Shown: positions 35,474 through 44,766, counted from the stretch's first letter. The stretch is DNA of 64,000 nucleotides from Candidatus Zixiibacteriota bacterium (GCA_035380245.1 DAOSXA010000002.1:1130010-1194009), one strand, 5' to 3'. Made by a program: numbers and translations. The notes: generated from the letters alone by a model not told the origin.

Positions 35474-36646
35474 TTATTTCCAGCCGTATCTTTTCAGAAC
35501 ATCCTCAATCGCTTCACAAACCTGATCCACCTGGACGGTTGTAAGTTCCGGGTAGAGCGGAAGTGAAACCACTCTTCGCCCCGCATAGGTGGTATTCGGG
35601 AAATAGTTGGGAGAAAGACTCAGGAGCCGCTGGTAATAGCTCAACTCGAAAACCGGCTGATAATGGACCCCGCATTCGATTCCGCGTAGAGCCATAAGGC
35701 TGATAAACTTGTTGCGATCACATTTCAGCTCGGACAAATGCAACCGAATGATAAACAGGTGCCAGCCGTGGGTGAAGCCACTTGCAACGGTCGGCAGCTC
35801 AAAATAACGACTGAACTGCTTCAAGTTTCGGATATAGCGTTGGGCAAGGGCAGTTCGTTTCTTCTGTTTTTTATCGAGAGATTTTATTTCACCGAGACCG
35901 ATGGCCGCGGCCACATCCGACATATTGGCCTTGAAACCGGGCCGGACGGCATCGTACTGCCAGCCTCCTTTGGCCTTGCGGGCATGGGCGTTGCTGGTCA
36001 AACCGTGATTGGCCAGTGAACGGATGGCATCGATAACCATCTTGTGACGTGACACCACCATCCCTCCCTCGCCGCAAGTGAGATTCTTGGTCGAATAAAA
36101 CGAGAACACCGAGGCATCGGCCAGTCGCGGAGTCGAGTGATTTTGGTAACGTCCGCCGATAGCATGGGCGCTGTCGGTCACGAGCGGCAGTTTATGATAG
36201 TCGGCAATCTTGTTGAGACGAGGATAGTCGGCCGGATACCCCGCAATATCGACCGGCAAAATCGCCAGAGTTTTTGAAGAAATTTTGCGAGCGACTTCCT
36301 CGGGATCGATGTTGAGAGTCGCGGGATCGATATCGGCCAGAACCGGCCGGGCGCCGGTTGCGAGGATCGCCTCTATCGTAGCCACGAACGTGAACGGTGT
36401 CGTCATTATCTCGCACCCCGGTTTAGCGCCAATCGCCGTCAGCAATAATTGCAGACCGGAAGTACCCGAGCTTACCGCCACCGCCTGATTGACGCCCAGG
36501 TATTCACCGACGGCTTTCTCAAAAGCTGCAACTTTGGGGCCGGTGGTGAGCCAGCCCGAGTTGAGCACCTCAGCCACCTCACGCCTGGCTGCCGCAGACA
36601 CTTTGAGGTCAAACAACGGGATTTTGATTGTCTTTTTTGCCGCCAT
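35474..36646 (-). CDS. DegT/DnrJ/EryC1/StrS sugar aminotransferase
   Basis: 390 residues, the last gene of the operon starting at 40359. PLP enzyme fold: 'VSSGTSGLQLLL' (phosphate site), 'LVTDSAHAIGG' (Asp on the pyridine ring) and the Schiff-base Lys in 'FYSTKNLTCGEGG'. It transfers an amino group to a nucleotide-linked keto-sugar. Its start overlaps the preceding glycosyltransferase by 38 bases. A second, different DegT enzyme sits at 42890. Product unknown; likely an amino sugar for the local polysaccharide. Confidence 0.92.
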   Translation of the reverse strand: MAAKKTIKIPLFDLKVSAAARREVAEVLNSGWLTTGPKVAAFEKAVGEYLGVNQAVAVSSGTSGLQLLLTAIGAKPGCEIMTTPFTFVATIEAILATGARPVLADIDPATLNIDPEEVARKISSKTLAILPVDIAGYPADYPRLNKIADYHKLPLVTDSAHAIGGRYQNHSTPRLADASVFSFYSTKNLTCGEGGMVVSRHKMVIDAIRSLANHGLTSNAHARKAKGGWQYDAVRPGFKANMSDVAAAIGLGEIKSLDKKQKKRTALAQRYIRNLKQFSRYFELPTVASGFTHGWHLFIIRLHLSELKCDRNKFISLMALRGIECGVHYQPVFELSYYQRLLSLSPNYFPNTTYAGRRVVSLPLYPELTTVQVDQVCEAIEDVLKRYGWK

Positions 36647-37697
36647 CGCTAATCAACCTCTCGTATAAATCGCTCATCATATCCAGGGATTCATCCCAGG
36701 TGAATTTATCCGCGACCATTCGTCGCCCGGCTTGTCCGAGTTTGCGACAAAGGTCGTCATCGGAAGCCAGACGCAAAATTGCCGCAGCCAGATAATCGCT
36801 GTCGTTCGGGGGAACCAGCAAACCGGTTTCGCCGTCAATCAAGACCTCCGGCACACCACCGACGTCGGAAGCGATCACCGCGCGACCGTTCGCCGAAGTC
36901 TCAAGAACCGCGACTCCGAACGCCTCTTTGAGTGAGGGCATAACCATGAAATGGTGGTCCTGAAGAAAATCACCGATGCGGGCATTGTCGATAAAACCAA
37001 CGAACCGGACGACTTTCTCAAGACCGAGGCGCTTGACCTGAGTTTTCAACTCGTTCGTCAAGGGACCTTCACCGGCAATCGACAACCGTATCTCGGGCAT
37101 AGCGGTATGGGCAATGGCCGTCGCCTCGATCAGCACCTCCGGCCCATACTTGCGATAGTGGTGTTTGATGAAACATATTTTCTTCAGGTCACCCGCCGGG
37201 AGGTCTTTGACTTCGGGCGGAAGGTCGACGCCAAAGGGAATGATACTTATACGTTCCATCGGCAGATCGACGATCTCGCGGGTAACACGACGCAGCATTC
37301 GTGAAGTTACCGTGACATGGTCAACTCCGGCCAGGGCTTTGCGCACCAACGACCGCCCCGGCCAATGAGCGCCAAAATCGACCACATCCGATCCCCAAAC
37401 CGAAAGGATTGTCGGATGAAGCCCAACCTTGCGGGCCCATAATCCGAATCCGGAAGCGAAGTGGGCATGAACCAGATCCGGTTTGAAAGCGCGAGCGACA
37501 GCGATCGCCTCTTTGGCTTTAGTGAAATAAACAGCCCGGCTGGTGCGCGGAATGATATAAGTGTCGATCCCGTCAAGCGGTTCACCGCCGACCGAGATTA
37601 ACTTAATTTCGTAACCACGGCTCGTAAGGCCGCGCACCCAGCGCTGAATATGAACCGACTGCGCCCAGCCGAATATAGCAATACGTTTCCTGCTCAT
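36609..37697 (-). CDS. Glycosyltransferase family 4
   Basis: 362 residues. GT-B enzyme with 'AHFASGFGLWARKVG' and 'LSVWGSDVVDFG' in the N-terminal domain, and the GT4 donor signature 'MPSLKEAFGVAVLETSANG' with 'DVGGVPEVLIDGETGLLV' in the C-terminal domain. The N-terminal half resembles the transferase at 5418-6488 ('HYASGYGF', 'LNLWGSDI'), so the two may be paralogues. Downstream of the flippase gene by 11 bases. Confidence 0.92.
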   Translation of the reverse strand: MSRKRIAIFGWAQSVHIQRWVRGLTSRGYEIKLISVGGEPLDGIDTYIIPRTSRAVYFTKAKEAIAVARAFKPDLVHAHFASGFGLWARKVGLHPTILSVWGSDVVDFGAHWPGRSLVRKALAGVDHVTVTSRMLRRVTREIVDLPMERISIIPFGVDLPPEVKDLPAGDLKKICFIKHHYRKYGPEVLIEATAIAHTAMPEIRLSIAGEGPLTNELKTQVKRLGLEKVVRFVGFIDNARIGDFLQDHHFMVMPSLKEAFGVAVLETSANGRAVIASDVGGVPEVLIDGETGLLVPPNDSDYLAAAILRLASDDDLCRKLGQAGRRMVADKFTWDESLDMMSDLYERLISDGGKKDNQNPVV

Positions 37698-37708
37698 GTT
37701 CGTAAGAA

Positions 37709-39274
37709 TCAGGTCTGCGAACCCTGACGCAAGGCAATATAATCGGCAAAAACCCGTTTGACACCAAATATCAAACCGCCGGAGACGAAACTCGCCAGAA
37801 CCACGGCGGCGGAGATGATGAGCTTGATTATCAAAGCAAGCAGTGAGGATTCATCCAACCGACATAAAAGATAACTATCGACAAGCAAGGTCACGACAAA
37901 CGCGGTCGCTCCGGAGGCGAGCAGGCGAAGGATATCGAAACCGATACGTCTGCCGGCAACGGCAGCGCTTCGTCTGATCGTTAAGATCATCAGCATCAGC
38001 GCCATGCCGAGATGAGCCAGCGAAGTGGCGGCGGAAATGCCCTGGTAGCCGAACCAGAGCGGTAAGATACCGGTAGCGGCGAATTTTACCAGCAACATGA
38101 CCGCGGCGAACAACAACACCGTTTTACCCCAACCGGCGCCGTAACAGGCCCGCACCGAGGTCGAGACCACGAACAGCGCCAATACGGCCGGAATATAAGG
38201 TCGGAAAAGTTCCGAAGTAACCCGCGCCGACTCGGCATCAAACGCTCCCCGTTGAAACAACAAACGGACCAGCGGTTCGGCGTACAGGTACATAAACACC
38301 GCCAGCGGCACGGCGAACAGCAGGGCGGAATTGACGGCAGTACGGTAAGTCTCGGCAAACCTTTCGCGCTGGTTGGCTGAGGCCGAAGCGGAAAACATTG
38401 GAAAAACCACCGCGCCGATGGCAAAACCCAAGATCGACTCCGGAAGTTGCACCAGCACCTGGCAGTAGTTAAGAGCCGAGACTACTCCCTCGCCGAATCC
38501 CGGCGCTACGTAACGGTCGGCCAGGAAATAAGAACGGTTGATCAGTTCTATCAACAGCAGGATCGACGCCGTGCCGATAAAAGCGCGGCTTTCGTCCGAC
38601 CAGATCACCGCGCGAAATCCACTCAACGGATGGAAACCGGCCAAACGCAGGGAGAGGTAAACGTTCTGGAGAAAGAGGCCGCCCACCAGGCCGACGGCCA
38701 CGGCCGCCACGCCCAGTTGGTGATGCAGCAACAGAATCGACAGAATCGAAGTCAGATTGAAAACGATATACCCGGCAGCTGGATAGGAGTAGATTTTCCG
38801 AACATTGAGATAAGCCCGCATGAACGCTTCACTCGTCCCCAGCAGGACCATCACGGCCGTCAGGCGACTGAACCAGACGATCCGGGCGAATTGTTCGGCG
38901 TCGTAATCACGGCCCCAGATTTTCATGATTAATGGCGCCGTGAGAACAATACCGAGCGTGATCGCCAGCGAAAGTAAATGGGTGAGATTGATCGCCGGCC
39001 AGAGATTGCGCCAGGAGGCAGCCGCATCTGACAGCTCCGGTTGTTGTTCGAGCTTGCGGGTAATGAACGGCACGAACAGGTAATACGATGCGAAATTTAT
39101 CACGCCATAGGCGAGCGCCGGGAGAATGAGCGCAATCAGGTAAAGATCGTATTGCGCCGAGGTGCCGAACTTATCGGCGATAACCATTTCACGCACAAAA
39201 CCGAGCAGGCGGGAAACCACAAGCACGGCGGCCACCGACAGCACCGCTGTTCTGGCGCGGGCACTCATCGTCAC
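37709..39274 (-). CDS. MurJ/Wzx-type lipid-linked glycan flippase
   Basis: 521 residues with about 14 hydrophobic segments and the MVIN/MurJ opening 'VLVVSRLLGFVREMVIADKFG', then 'FMRAYLNVRKIYSYPAAGYIV' and 'RLLFQRGAFDAESA'. GTG start overlapping the preceding stop by 4 bases. MurJ flips lipid II; related proteins in polysaccharide clusters flip undecaprenyl-linked repeat units. The setting between an epimerase and a glycosyltransferase favours the second job here. Which lipid it moves is not decidable from sequence. Confidence 0.88.
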   Translation of the reverse strand: MTMSARARTAVLSVAAVLVVSRLLGFVREMVIADKFGTSAQYDLYLIALILPALAYGVINFASYYLFVPFITRKLEQQPELSDAAASWRNLWPAINLTHLLSLAITLGIVLTAPLIMKIWGRDYDAEQFARIVWFSRLTAVMVLLGTSEAFMRAYLNVRKIYSYPAAGYIVFNLTSILSILLLHHQLGVAAVAVGLVGGLFLQNVYLSLRLAGFHPLSGFRAVIWSDESRAFIGTASILLLIELINRSYFLADRYVAPGFGEGVVSALNYCQVLVQLPESILGFAIGAVVFPMFSASASANQRERFAETYRTAVNSALLFAVPLAVFMYLYAEPLVRLLFQRGAFDAESARVTSELFRPYIPAVLALFVVSTSVRACYGAGWGKTVLLFAAVMLLVKFAATGILPLWFGYQGISAATSLAHLGMALMLMILTIRRSAAVAGRRIGFDILRLLASGATAFVVTLLVDSYLLCRLDESSLLALIIKLIISAAVVLASFVSGGLIFGVKRVFADYIALRQGSQT

Positions 39275-40359
39275 TTACCCGAGAGGTATCGGTCGATGGA
39301 TGAGGTAATGATCGTCGAGGGGGCTTTGCCGTTAATTCGGTACGAAATTCTCGGGACCTTCGGCAAACGACGTAGTGACCTGAGAATTTTATCCGGATCA
39401 AGGCCGACCAGGCGGTTGCCCTGATGAAGCGTCTCGACCCATTCGGTTTCATCGCGCAGAGTCAGAACCGGCGTACCGAGGAACAACGCCTCTTTTTGCA
39501 GGCCGCCGGAGTCGGTCAGGACGGCTTGCGCACAGGCGGCGGCGGTGAGGGTGTCGAGATAGCTCATGGGGCGTTCGAGAACAACCCGGTCGCATCGTTC
39601 GAGACGTTTCAATAAGCGGAACCGGCCAAGACGGGCTCGTGTGCGCGGGTGAAGCGGCAACAAGATCGGCAACGGCGCCTGTTCGATAATAGCAAGGAGT
39701 TTTTCGAGGTTGTCGCGACAGTCGACGTTGGCCGCCCGATGAACGGTCATAAACAGATATTGACCGGGTTGAAGTCCGTGCTTTTTGAGCGGCCGATTAT
39801 TCTTTTTTATCGTAGCTCGCCGACGGTGGAGAAGTTCGAACATCAGATCGCCGGAGCGAATCAGGTTCTTTTTGATTCCCTCAGCTTTCAGATTTTTTAC
39901 CGCCGCCGCGGTGGGGCAAAACAACAGATCGCTGGCATGATCGGAGAGACGGCGATTGATTTCCTCGGGCATATCTTTCACGAACGAACGCATCCCCGCC
40001 TCGACATGACCGACCGGAACCGAGAGTTTGGCCGCCGCCACCGCACCGGCAAGCGTGCTGTTGGTGTCGCCGTAAATAAGCACGAAATCCGGCCTGGTTT
40101 GCAGCAGGTATTTTTCTATCGCCGCCAGCATCGCGCCGGTCATAGCGCCGTGCCCGCCCCCGCCGATGTTCAGATTACGGTTGGCTTTGGGGATGTGCAG
40201 TTGTTTAAAAAATACCTCCGACATCTCGCGGTCATAATGCTGGCCGGTGTGCAAAATAAGATGATTGAATCTCCCGGCAAGTACCGGAGCCAGCGGGGCA
40301 AGTTTGATAAACTGCGGACGGGCTCCCACGATTGATATGACAGTCGGTCTGGTTTTCAT
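39271..40359 (-). CDS. UDP-N-acetylglucosamine 2-epimerase family (WecB/WbpI-like)
   Basis: 362 residues from ATG 40359 ('MKTRPTVISIVGARPQFIK'); the longer frame adds 22 residues lacking family likeness and running into the repeats. Motifs: 'LILHTGQHYDREMSEVFF', 'IYGDTNSTLAGAVAA', 'PVGHVEAGMRSF', 'MPEEINRRLSDHAS' and 'VLTDSGGLQKEA', all classical. It inverts C2 of UDP-GlcNAc or, in WbpI, of UDP-GlcNAc(3NAc)A. With WbpB, D and E homologues 3-6 kb away, the WbpI-type role is attractive but not proven. First gene of its operon. Confidence 0.92.
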   Translation of the reverse strand: MKTRPTVISIVGARPQFIKLAPLAPVLAGRFNHLILHTGQHYDREMSEVFFKQLHIPKANRNLNIGGGGHGAMTGAMLAAIEKYLLQTRPDFVLIYGDTNSTLAGAVAAAKLSVPVGHVEAGMRSFVKDMPEEINRRLSDHASDLLFCPTAAAVKNLKAEGIKKNLIRSGDLMFELLHRRRATIKKNNRPLKKHGLQPGQYLFMTVHRAANVDCRDNLEKLLAIIEQAPLPILLPLHPRTRARLGRFRLLKRLERCDRVVLERPMSYLDTLTAAACAQAVLTDSGGLQKEALFLGTPVLTLRDETEWVETLHQGNRLVGLDPDKILRSLRRLPKVPRISYRINGKAPSTIITSSIDRYLSGK

Positions 40360-40420
40360 GCGGCTGTTAAGATAGCGCCGAACCGACGGCAACTCAACAA
40401 AAAGGTGGGGTAGGTTGATC

Positions 40421-40755
40421 CCCACCCGTGGACGGGTGGGCCACCGGACGGGAAGTAACTATTTATTATGTTTGCTGCTCACCAATTCCCACCCGAGGGG
40501 TGGGGCACCTTTGTCCGAAGTTATCAGATATCCCACCCGTGGACGGGTGGGCCACCGGACGGGAAGTAACTATTTATGATGTCTGCTGCTCACCAATTCC
40601 CACCCGAGGGGTGGGGCACCTTTGTCCGAAGTTATCAGATATCCCACCCGTGGACGGGTGGGCCACCGGACGTTTGCCGGGGTGTACTGCTGCAGGGGCA
40701 GACCGAGACGTCTGCCGCCCACCAACACGGTTGGATTCTTCGCGAGTTCATTCAT
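40421..40755. repeat. Modular palindrome array with two exact-length 111 bp units and a third partial one
   Basis: cccacccgtggacgggtggg starts at 40421, 40532 and 40643, so the period is 111 bp. Each full unit has this palindrome, 'ccaccggacgggaagtaac', then cccacccgaggggtgggg and 'acctttgtccgaagttatca'. The third continues into the ggcagacc-gag-acgtctgcc hairpin and 'ttggattcttcgcgag', modules shared in inverse order with the 14.6 kb array. The rest of 40756-41109 holds a gtcaggttgc-tt-gcaatctgac hairpin (about 40798-40819) and a promoter. Confidence 0.88.
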
Positions 40756-41004
40756 TGGAATTAGATAGAAGAATTTCCGCGGTTGTACAGTCGCAGGTCA
40801 GGTTGCTTGCAATCTGACACTGGTTTACCGAGAGTTGTTGTCATACGGAATGAAAAGGCTACGGCTGTCGGGACAACGCGAGAGATAAAAAAACAAGCTC
40901 CGGCTATCACATAGTATGCCGCGCACCGCACAAACAAAATTATCCGGAAATAATTGACACGAACAATTCAGGGGCTTAATTTTTTGATGCAGTCAGGCTT
41001 TGTT

Positions 41005-41033
41005 CTGTCATGCGAAGCAGGATTGTGTATACT
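41005..41033 (+). promoter_or_regulatory. Promoter of the 41110 membrane protein gene
   Basis: CTGTCA (41005-41010), 17 bp spacer, TATACT (41028-41033); a leader of ~70 bases with gatcggaggtaacc before the ATG. Confidence 0.55.
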
Positions 41034-41109
41034 CAGTTACGGAGAAACAGACCGGAGAAATAAACACATTACTTCCGTTTGAACGGGGACTGTCGGATCG
41101 GAGGTAACC

Positions 41110-41955
41110 ATGAGATCGAAAATACCGTTGCCGGTAGCTCAAGCAATAATGGGACTGGTGACCCTTTTAATACCCGTTATGTGGGCGGTCGGCCACCGAG
41201 GGAACAACACGTTCCTTAGCCTGTGTCTGCTTTTTGTCATCTTTTACCGCTTGTCGCCCGAATTCCACGAGCAGGTACAGCGGTTTATAAACAACATTTC
41301 GCACAGTGATGTCAAAATTCGTCGCCGGTTCATGAGTATGGCCGCGGTCGCCGTGTTACTCGTGATTCTTCATCTGGTCGATGGTCAATTGGGAAGTCTC
41401 TGGGACCTGGACTGGGAGGGAGGTATCGGAACAACCTTCTCCGGTTACCTCCTGGCTGTGGCTTCGCTTCTCTGTTATTTTTGCTGGCGTCAGTCGGAGA
41501 AAGGAAAGGATCGAATCGCCTGGACCCTGTTCGGGATTCTTCTGATGACCATGACTGTCGACGAGTTGAGCGAATTTCACCATGGTCTGGCCAGACTTCT
41601 CTGGCACAGCACCACCGGCCAGGATCAAACGGTACTCATTAAGGGACTCGAATTTTGGATACTCGTGCTGTCGCCGTTTATTCTGTCAATAATCGGGGGG
41701 CTTATCTGGTTCGTTCGCCATGTTCTTCATAAGGCATCACGAACAACGGCTGCGGTCGCTTTGATCGCCTGGGTCACCTCACAAGCTCTCGAAGCCACTA
41801 TCGCATCGAAGATTCTCCCTCATTCCGTGGAGGTAGCTACCGAAGAGTTTCTGGAAATGTTCGGGACGATTCTCCTGATAGTGACGTTCCATCGCGAGTA
41901 CGGTCTGCGCACCTCGGAGAAAAAAGACAGCATACCGGAATCTCTGCAGACCTGA
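41110..41955 (+). CDS. Polytopic membrane protein of unknown function
   Basis: 281 residues, with a strong ribosome site (GGAGG). About seven or eight membrane segments, among them 'IMGLVTLLIPVMWAVG', 'MAAVAVLLVILHLVDG', 'YLLAVASLLCYFCW', 'WTLFGILLMTMTV' and 'WILVLSPFILSIIGGLIW'. A conserved-looking acidic/His patch 'DELSEFHHGLARLLWHS' lies between spans, and 'VATEEFLEMFGTILLIV' near the end. No family recognised. Isolated between two repeat arrays on the plus strand, with its own promoter. Confidence 0.72.
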   Translation: MRSKIPLPVAQAIMGLVTLLIPVMWAVGHRGNNTFLSLCLLFVIFYRLSPEFHEQVQRFINNISHSDVKIRRRFMSMAAVAVLLVILHLVDGQLGSLWDLDWEGGIGTTFSGYLLAVASLLCYFCWRQSEKGKDRIAWTLFGILLMTMTVDELSEFHHGLARLLWHSTTGQDQTVLIKGLEFWILVLSPFILSIIGGLIWFVRHVLHKASRTTAAVALIAWVTSQALEATIASKILPHSVEVATEEFLEMFGTILLIVTFHREYGLRTSEKKDSIPESLQT

Positions 41956-42010
41956 CATATTGCTGAAGACTCGGAATGGTTGCGGCAGGTCTCGGAGAGA
42001 TCTGCCTGAC

Positions 42011-42036
42011 TGTTACCTATCTATCCAGTTTGTACC
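42011..42036. mobile_element. Fragment shared with 51797-51822, possible IS end
   Basis: tgttacctatctatccagtt plus tgtacc matches 51797-51822 in 24 of 26 bases. It lies upstream of the transposase relic, so it may be the left end of the same IS. Just before it (41985-42007) is a variant of the ggcaggtctcggcgagacctgcc palindrome. Confidence 0.45.
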
Positions 42037-42045
42037 ATCTTTAAT

Positions 42046-42380
42046 CCCACCCGAGGGGTGGGGCACCAAAAAAATGAAGATGTATTCCCGCTTTCGCAGG
42101 AAAGACGTTTTCGGGGGTGTACTGCTACAGGGGCAGACGAGACGTCTGCCGCCCACCAACGCGGTTGGATTCTTCGCGAGATTATTCACTGGAGTCAGAC
42201 ATGGGATACGCCGCGGTTGTACAGAGTAGGACAAGACGTCTGCCGCCCACCAATCCCACCCGAGGGGTGGGGCACCTTTGTCCGAAGTTATCAGATATCC
42301 CACCCGTGGACGGGTGGGCCACCAGACGTTTGCCGGGGTGTACTGCTGCAGGGGCAGACGAGACGTCTGCCGCCCACCAA
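42046..42380. repeat. Modular palindrome array
   Basis: Contains two copies of cccacccgaggggtgggg (42046 and ~42256), the ggcagacg-aga-cgtctgcc hairpin twice, 'aacgcggttggattcttcg' with 'cgccgcggttgtacag' (inverse of the 14.6 kb unit), and one cccacccgtggacgggtggg. It ends abruptly at ~42380, where the transposase relic begins. Reading frames through it are artefacts of the repeats. Confidence 0.85.
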
Positions 42381-42385
42381 GTAGT

Positions 42386-42646
42386 CAGAAGGCCTATCAG
42401 CCCCAGCCCAAAGAATGGCTCTATGACACTCCGGCGCCGGTTCTGCGGCTAAACACCCAGGGCTGTCTCAATTGGGCCGGTCGCAGATTCTTCGTCAGTG
42501 AAGCCTTAGCACACGAGAGAGTTCAGGTTCATGCTGTTGACAACATTCTGGCCGTGAAGTTCAGACATATGTGGATACGAGAAATAGACCTGACTACCGG
42601 TCAATCAAACACCATGATTGACAAAAACTATAACCCTTATGTGTAA
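42386..42646 (+). pseudogene. C-terminal relic of an IS481-type transposase
   Basis: The last ~86 residues of a frame that begins in repeat DNA: 'PQPKEWLYDTPAPVLRLN', 'GCLNWAGRRFFVSEALAHE', 'FRHMWIREIDLTTGQS', stop at 42646. This resembles the C terminus found after the DDE core in IS481-like integrases (pattern: N-x-GC.....R-FVSEAL...VREIDL). The DDE catalytic core and the N-terminal helix-turn-helix are missing; their place is taken by the palindrome array. No start or ribosome site of its own. Non-functional. Confidence 0.7.
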
Positions 42647-42650
42647 AGGA

Positions 42651-42686
42651 TGTGTTGACACATTCTGTTAACTATGTCTTGACACC
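42651..42686. mobile_element. Probable right end of the IS481-like relic
   Basis: Just after the transposase stop: tgtgttgacacattctgtta then actatgtcttgacacc, two similar tgtt-ac/tgacac repeats, as expected for a transposase-binding end. No target duplication could be identified. Confidence 0.4.
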
Positions 42687-42750
42687 GTACATACAAGCAA
42701 CCTGACCTGCGAAAAAACTGACAATATGTCTGTCACCCAACAAACATAAA

Positions 42751-42775
42751 GGCCGGGATCGCGGGGATCCCGGCC
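42751..42775 (-). terminator. Terminator after the WbpE-like gene
   Basis: Perfect 9 bp stem ggccgggat / atcccggcc with a 7-base loop; on the minus strand followed by tttatgtttg. About 115 bases after the stop codon of the aminotransferase gene. Confidence 0.55.
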
Positions 42776-42889
42776 TGCGGAGCTTGTATATCAACGTTTT
42801 TATGTCAATAGCAAACGCGGATTCGAAGACGTATCCGCCCACACTAAAGAGCGGTCGGGCCGTGCCGCCCGACCACATCTCCAATAAAA

Positions 42890-43993
42890 CTACATCACGG
42901 ACTTGATCGTCTCGATCACTTCCTGCTGTTCTACCTCGGTCAATTCCGGGTAGATCGGAATCGATAAAACCTGATCGGAGGCCAGGCTCGATACCGGGAA
43001 TTCATCCGGTTTGTAACCAAGAAACTCGAAGCAGGGTTGTTTATGGAACGGCACCGGATAATAAACCACATTACCGATCTTGGCTTCGGATAACTTCGCC
43101 TGCACCGGCTCCCGATTCTCAAACGCGATGGTGTACTGGTTGTAAATGTGGAAGGTGCTGTAGCTCATCGCCACCGGTGTTTTCATCCCCGGTATACCCT
43201 CGAACATCTGATCGTAAATACGGGCATGCTCGATTCGCTGAACCGACCATTTGCGCAAGTGGGCCAGCTTCACCAGAAGAATCGCCGCTTGCATGGTTGC
43301 CAGGCGCGAGTTATAACCGACCATGTCGTGATAGTATTTTCGCTTGGCGCCGTGGACGCGAAGCCAGCGACATTGATTGTAGTTGTCTTCTGATTTGGTG
43401 ACAATCATACCGCCGTCACCGCCCGCTCCGAGGTTCTTGGACGGGAAGAACGAGAAACAGCCAAAATCACCGATCGAGCCGGCCTTACGCCCCTTGTATT
43501 CAGCGCCGATAGCCTGAGCGGCATCCTCGACCACTTTCAAGTTGTTCTTGCCGGCGATCTCTATGATCGGATCCATATCGGCTACCTGACCGTACAGGTG
43601 GACCGGGAGGATAACCTTGGTCTTGTCGGTAATGGCAGCCTCGATCAGGTTCGGGTCGATGTTGTACGAGTTGGGATCGATATCGACAAAAACCGGTTTC
43701 GCGCCCAGTCGATGAATCACTCCGGCTGTGGCAAAAAACGAAAAATCGGTGGTGATTACCTCATCACCCGGTTCAACTCCGGCCGCACGCAGAGCCACCA
43801 GCAGAGCATCGGTGCCGGAGGCCACGCCGATCCCGTAATCGACCTCACAGAGTGAAGCGATTTTTTCTTCCAACTCGGCCACTTCCGGGCCAAGGATAAA
43901 CTTGCCGTGCGTAAGAACGCGGATAACGGCCTCGTCCAGCTCCGGCTTGAGATATTTGTATTGACGACTTAAGTCCAAAAGAGGTACGGACAT
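42890..43993 (-). CDS. DegT/DnrJ/EryC1/StrS aminotransferase, WbpE-like
   Basis: 367 residues. 'VASGTDALLVALRAAGV', 'VVEDAAQAIGAEYKGRK' and the PLP-binding Lys in 'SFFPSKNLGAGGDGGMI' match, in wording and order, WbpE-type enzymes that aminate C3 of UDP-2-acetamido-3-keto-glucuronate. The preceding two genes are WbpD-like and WbpB-like, which completes the oxidation-amination-acetylation trio. It is the last gene of the wza-led operon and is followed by a terminator. Sugar specificity is inferred from similarity and context. Confidence 0.9.
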   Translation of the reverse strand: MSVPLLDLSRQYKYLKPELDEAVIRVLTHGKFILGPEVAELEEKIASLCEVDYGIGVASGTDALLVALRAAGVEPGDEVITTDFSFFATAGVIHRLGAKPVFVDIDPNSYNIDPNLIEAAITDKTKVILPVHLYGQVADMDPIIEIAGKNNLKVVEDAAQAIGAEYKGRKAGSIGDFGCFSFFPSKNLGAGGDGGMIVTKSEDNYNQCRWLRVHGAKRKYYHDMVGYNSRLATMQAAILLVKLAHLRKWSVQRIEHARIYDQMFEGIPGMKTPVAMSYSTFHIYNQYTIAFENREPVQAKLSEAKIGNVVYYPVPFHKQPCFEFLGYKPDEFPVSSLASDQVLSIPIYPELTEVEQQEVIETIKSVM

Positions 43994-44004
43994 TGTATTA
44001 CTCC

Positions 44005-44766
44005 TTACTCATCCTTCCAGCCCTGATTGTCCAGAAGCTGTTCTTCGGGGACATCCCGGAAAGGTTTGGCCGGGATGCCGGCAACGATTTTCTTCGGCGT
44101 CGTATCGGCAGTCACCAATGCCGCCGCCGCTACCAGCGTATCTTCGCCAATCGTCTTGCCGGGCAGGATCGTGCTGTGAACGCCGAGACGGGCGCCGCGC
44201 TTGATCGTCACTCCCTTGAAGTGTTTGAACCGCTCTTCAGTACGACCGACGTAATTGTCGTTGGAGGTGGCCACGCACGGAGCGACGAACACGCGGTCCC
44301 CTACTTCGGAGTATGCGGTAATATAGACGTTGGTTTCGAGTTTGACGTATTTGCCGATTTTACAGAAGTTCTCGATGGCGACTCCGCGACCAACGATCGT
44401 GAAACGGTCGATAGTGACATTCTCGCGTACGGTCGACAGGTCGGCAATAAGCACCTTGCGACCGATCCCGCAACCGCGATAAATAACGACATTGGTGCCG
44501 ATAATGCAGTCGCGGTCAATGGTACAAGCGGGAAGCTGTTGGTCTTTGGTTACGGCTGAATTGGCGGCTTTCATCGGATTTTTACCGATGACGGTACCGT
44601 CATCGATACGGACATTGTCACCGATCACGCTGTCGTCATGAATCACGACATGGTGCCCGATCACGCAGCCGGTGCCGATCCTGACGTTTTCGCCGACTAC
44701 ACAGAACTCACCCAGACGGGTGTTTGCGCCGATCACGGCGGATGCGGCGATTATCGAAGATGCCAT
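44005..44766 (-). CDS. Hexapeptide-repeat N-acetyltransferase, WbpD-like
   Basis: 253 residues from ATG 44766 ('MASSIIAASAVIGANTRLG'); the frame stays open upstream into the dehydrogenase gene without family match. About ten turns of [LIV]-G-x4 left-handed beta-helix ('IGTGCVIGHHVVI', 'VGDRVFVAPCVATSND'), the acetyl-CoA-binding end 'VAAAALVTADTTPKKIVAGI' and 'PAKPFRDV'. In WbpD the reaction is acetylation of the C3 amine of UDP-GlcNAc(3NH2)A. It sits 11 bases upstream of the aminotransferase gene. Confidence 0.88.
   Translation of the reverse strand: MASSIIAASAVIGANTRLGEFCVVGENVRIGTGCVIGHHVVIHDDSVIGDNVRIDDGTVIGKNPMKAANSAVTKDQQLPACTIDRDCIIGTNVVIYRGCGIGRKVLIADLSTVRENVTIDRFTIVGRGVAIENFCKIGKYVKLETNVYITAYSEVGDRVFVAPCVATSNDNYVGRTEERFKHFKGVTIKRGARLGVHSTILPGKTIGEDTLVAAAALVTADTTPKKIVAGIPAKPFRDVPEEQLLDNQGWKDE

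Noticed and set aside
40421..40755. CRISPR array
   Set aside because: The repeated units are 111 bp and nearly identical throughout; there are no unique spacers of 30-40 bp and no cas genes.
42278..42646. Complete 122-residue gene
   Set aside because: Its first third is repeat DNA; only the last ~86 residues resemble a protein family (transposase C terminus).
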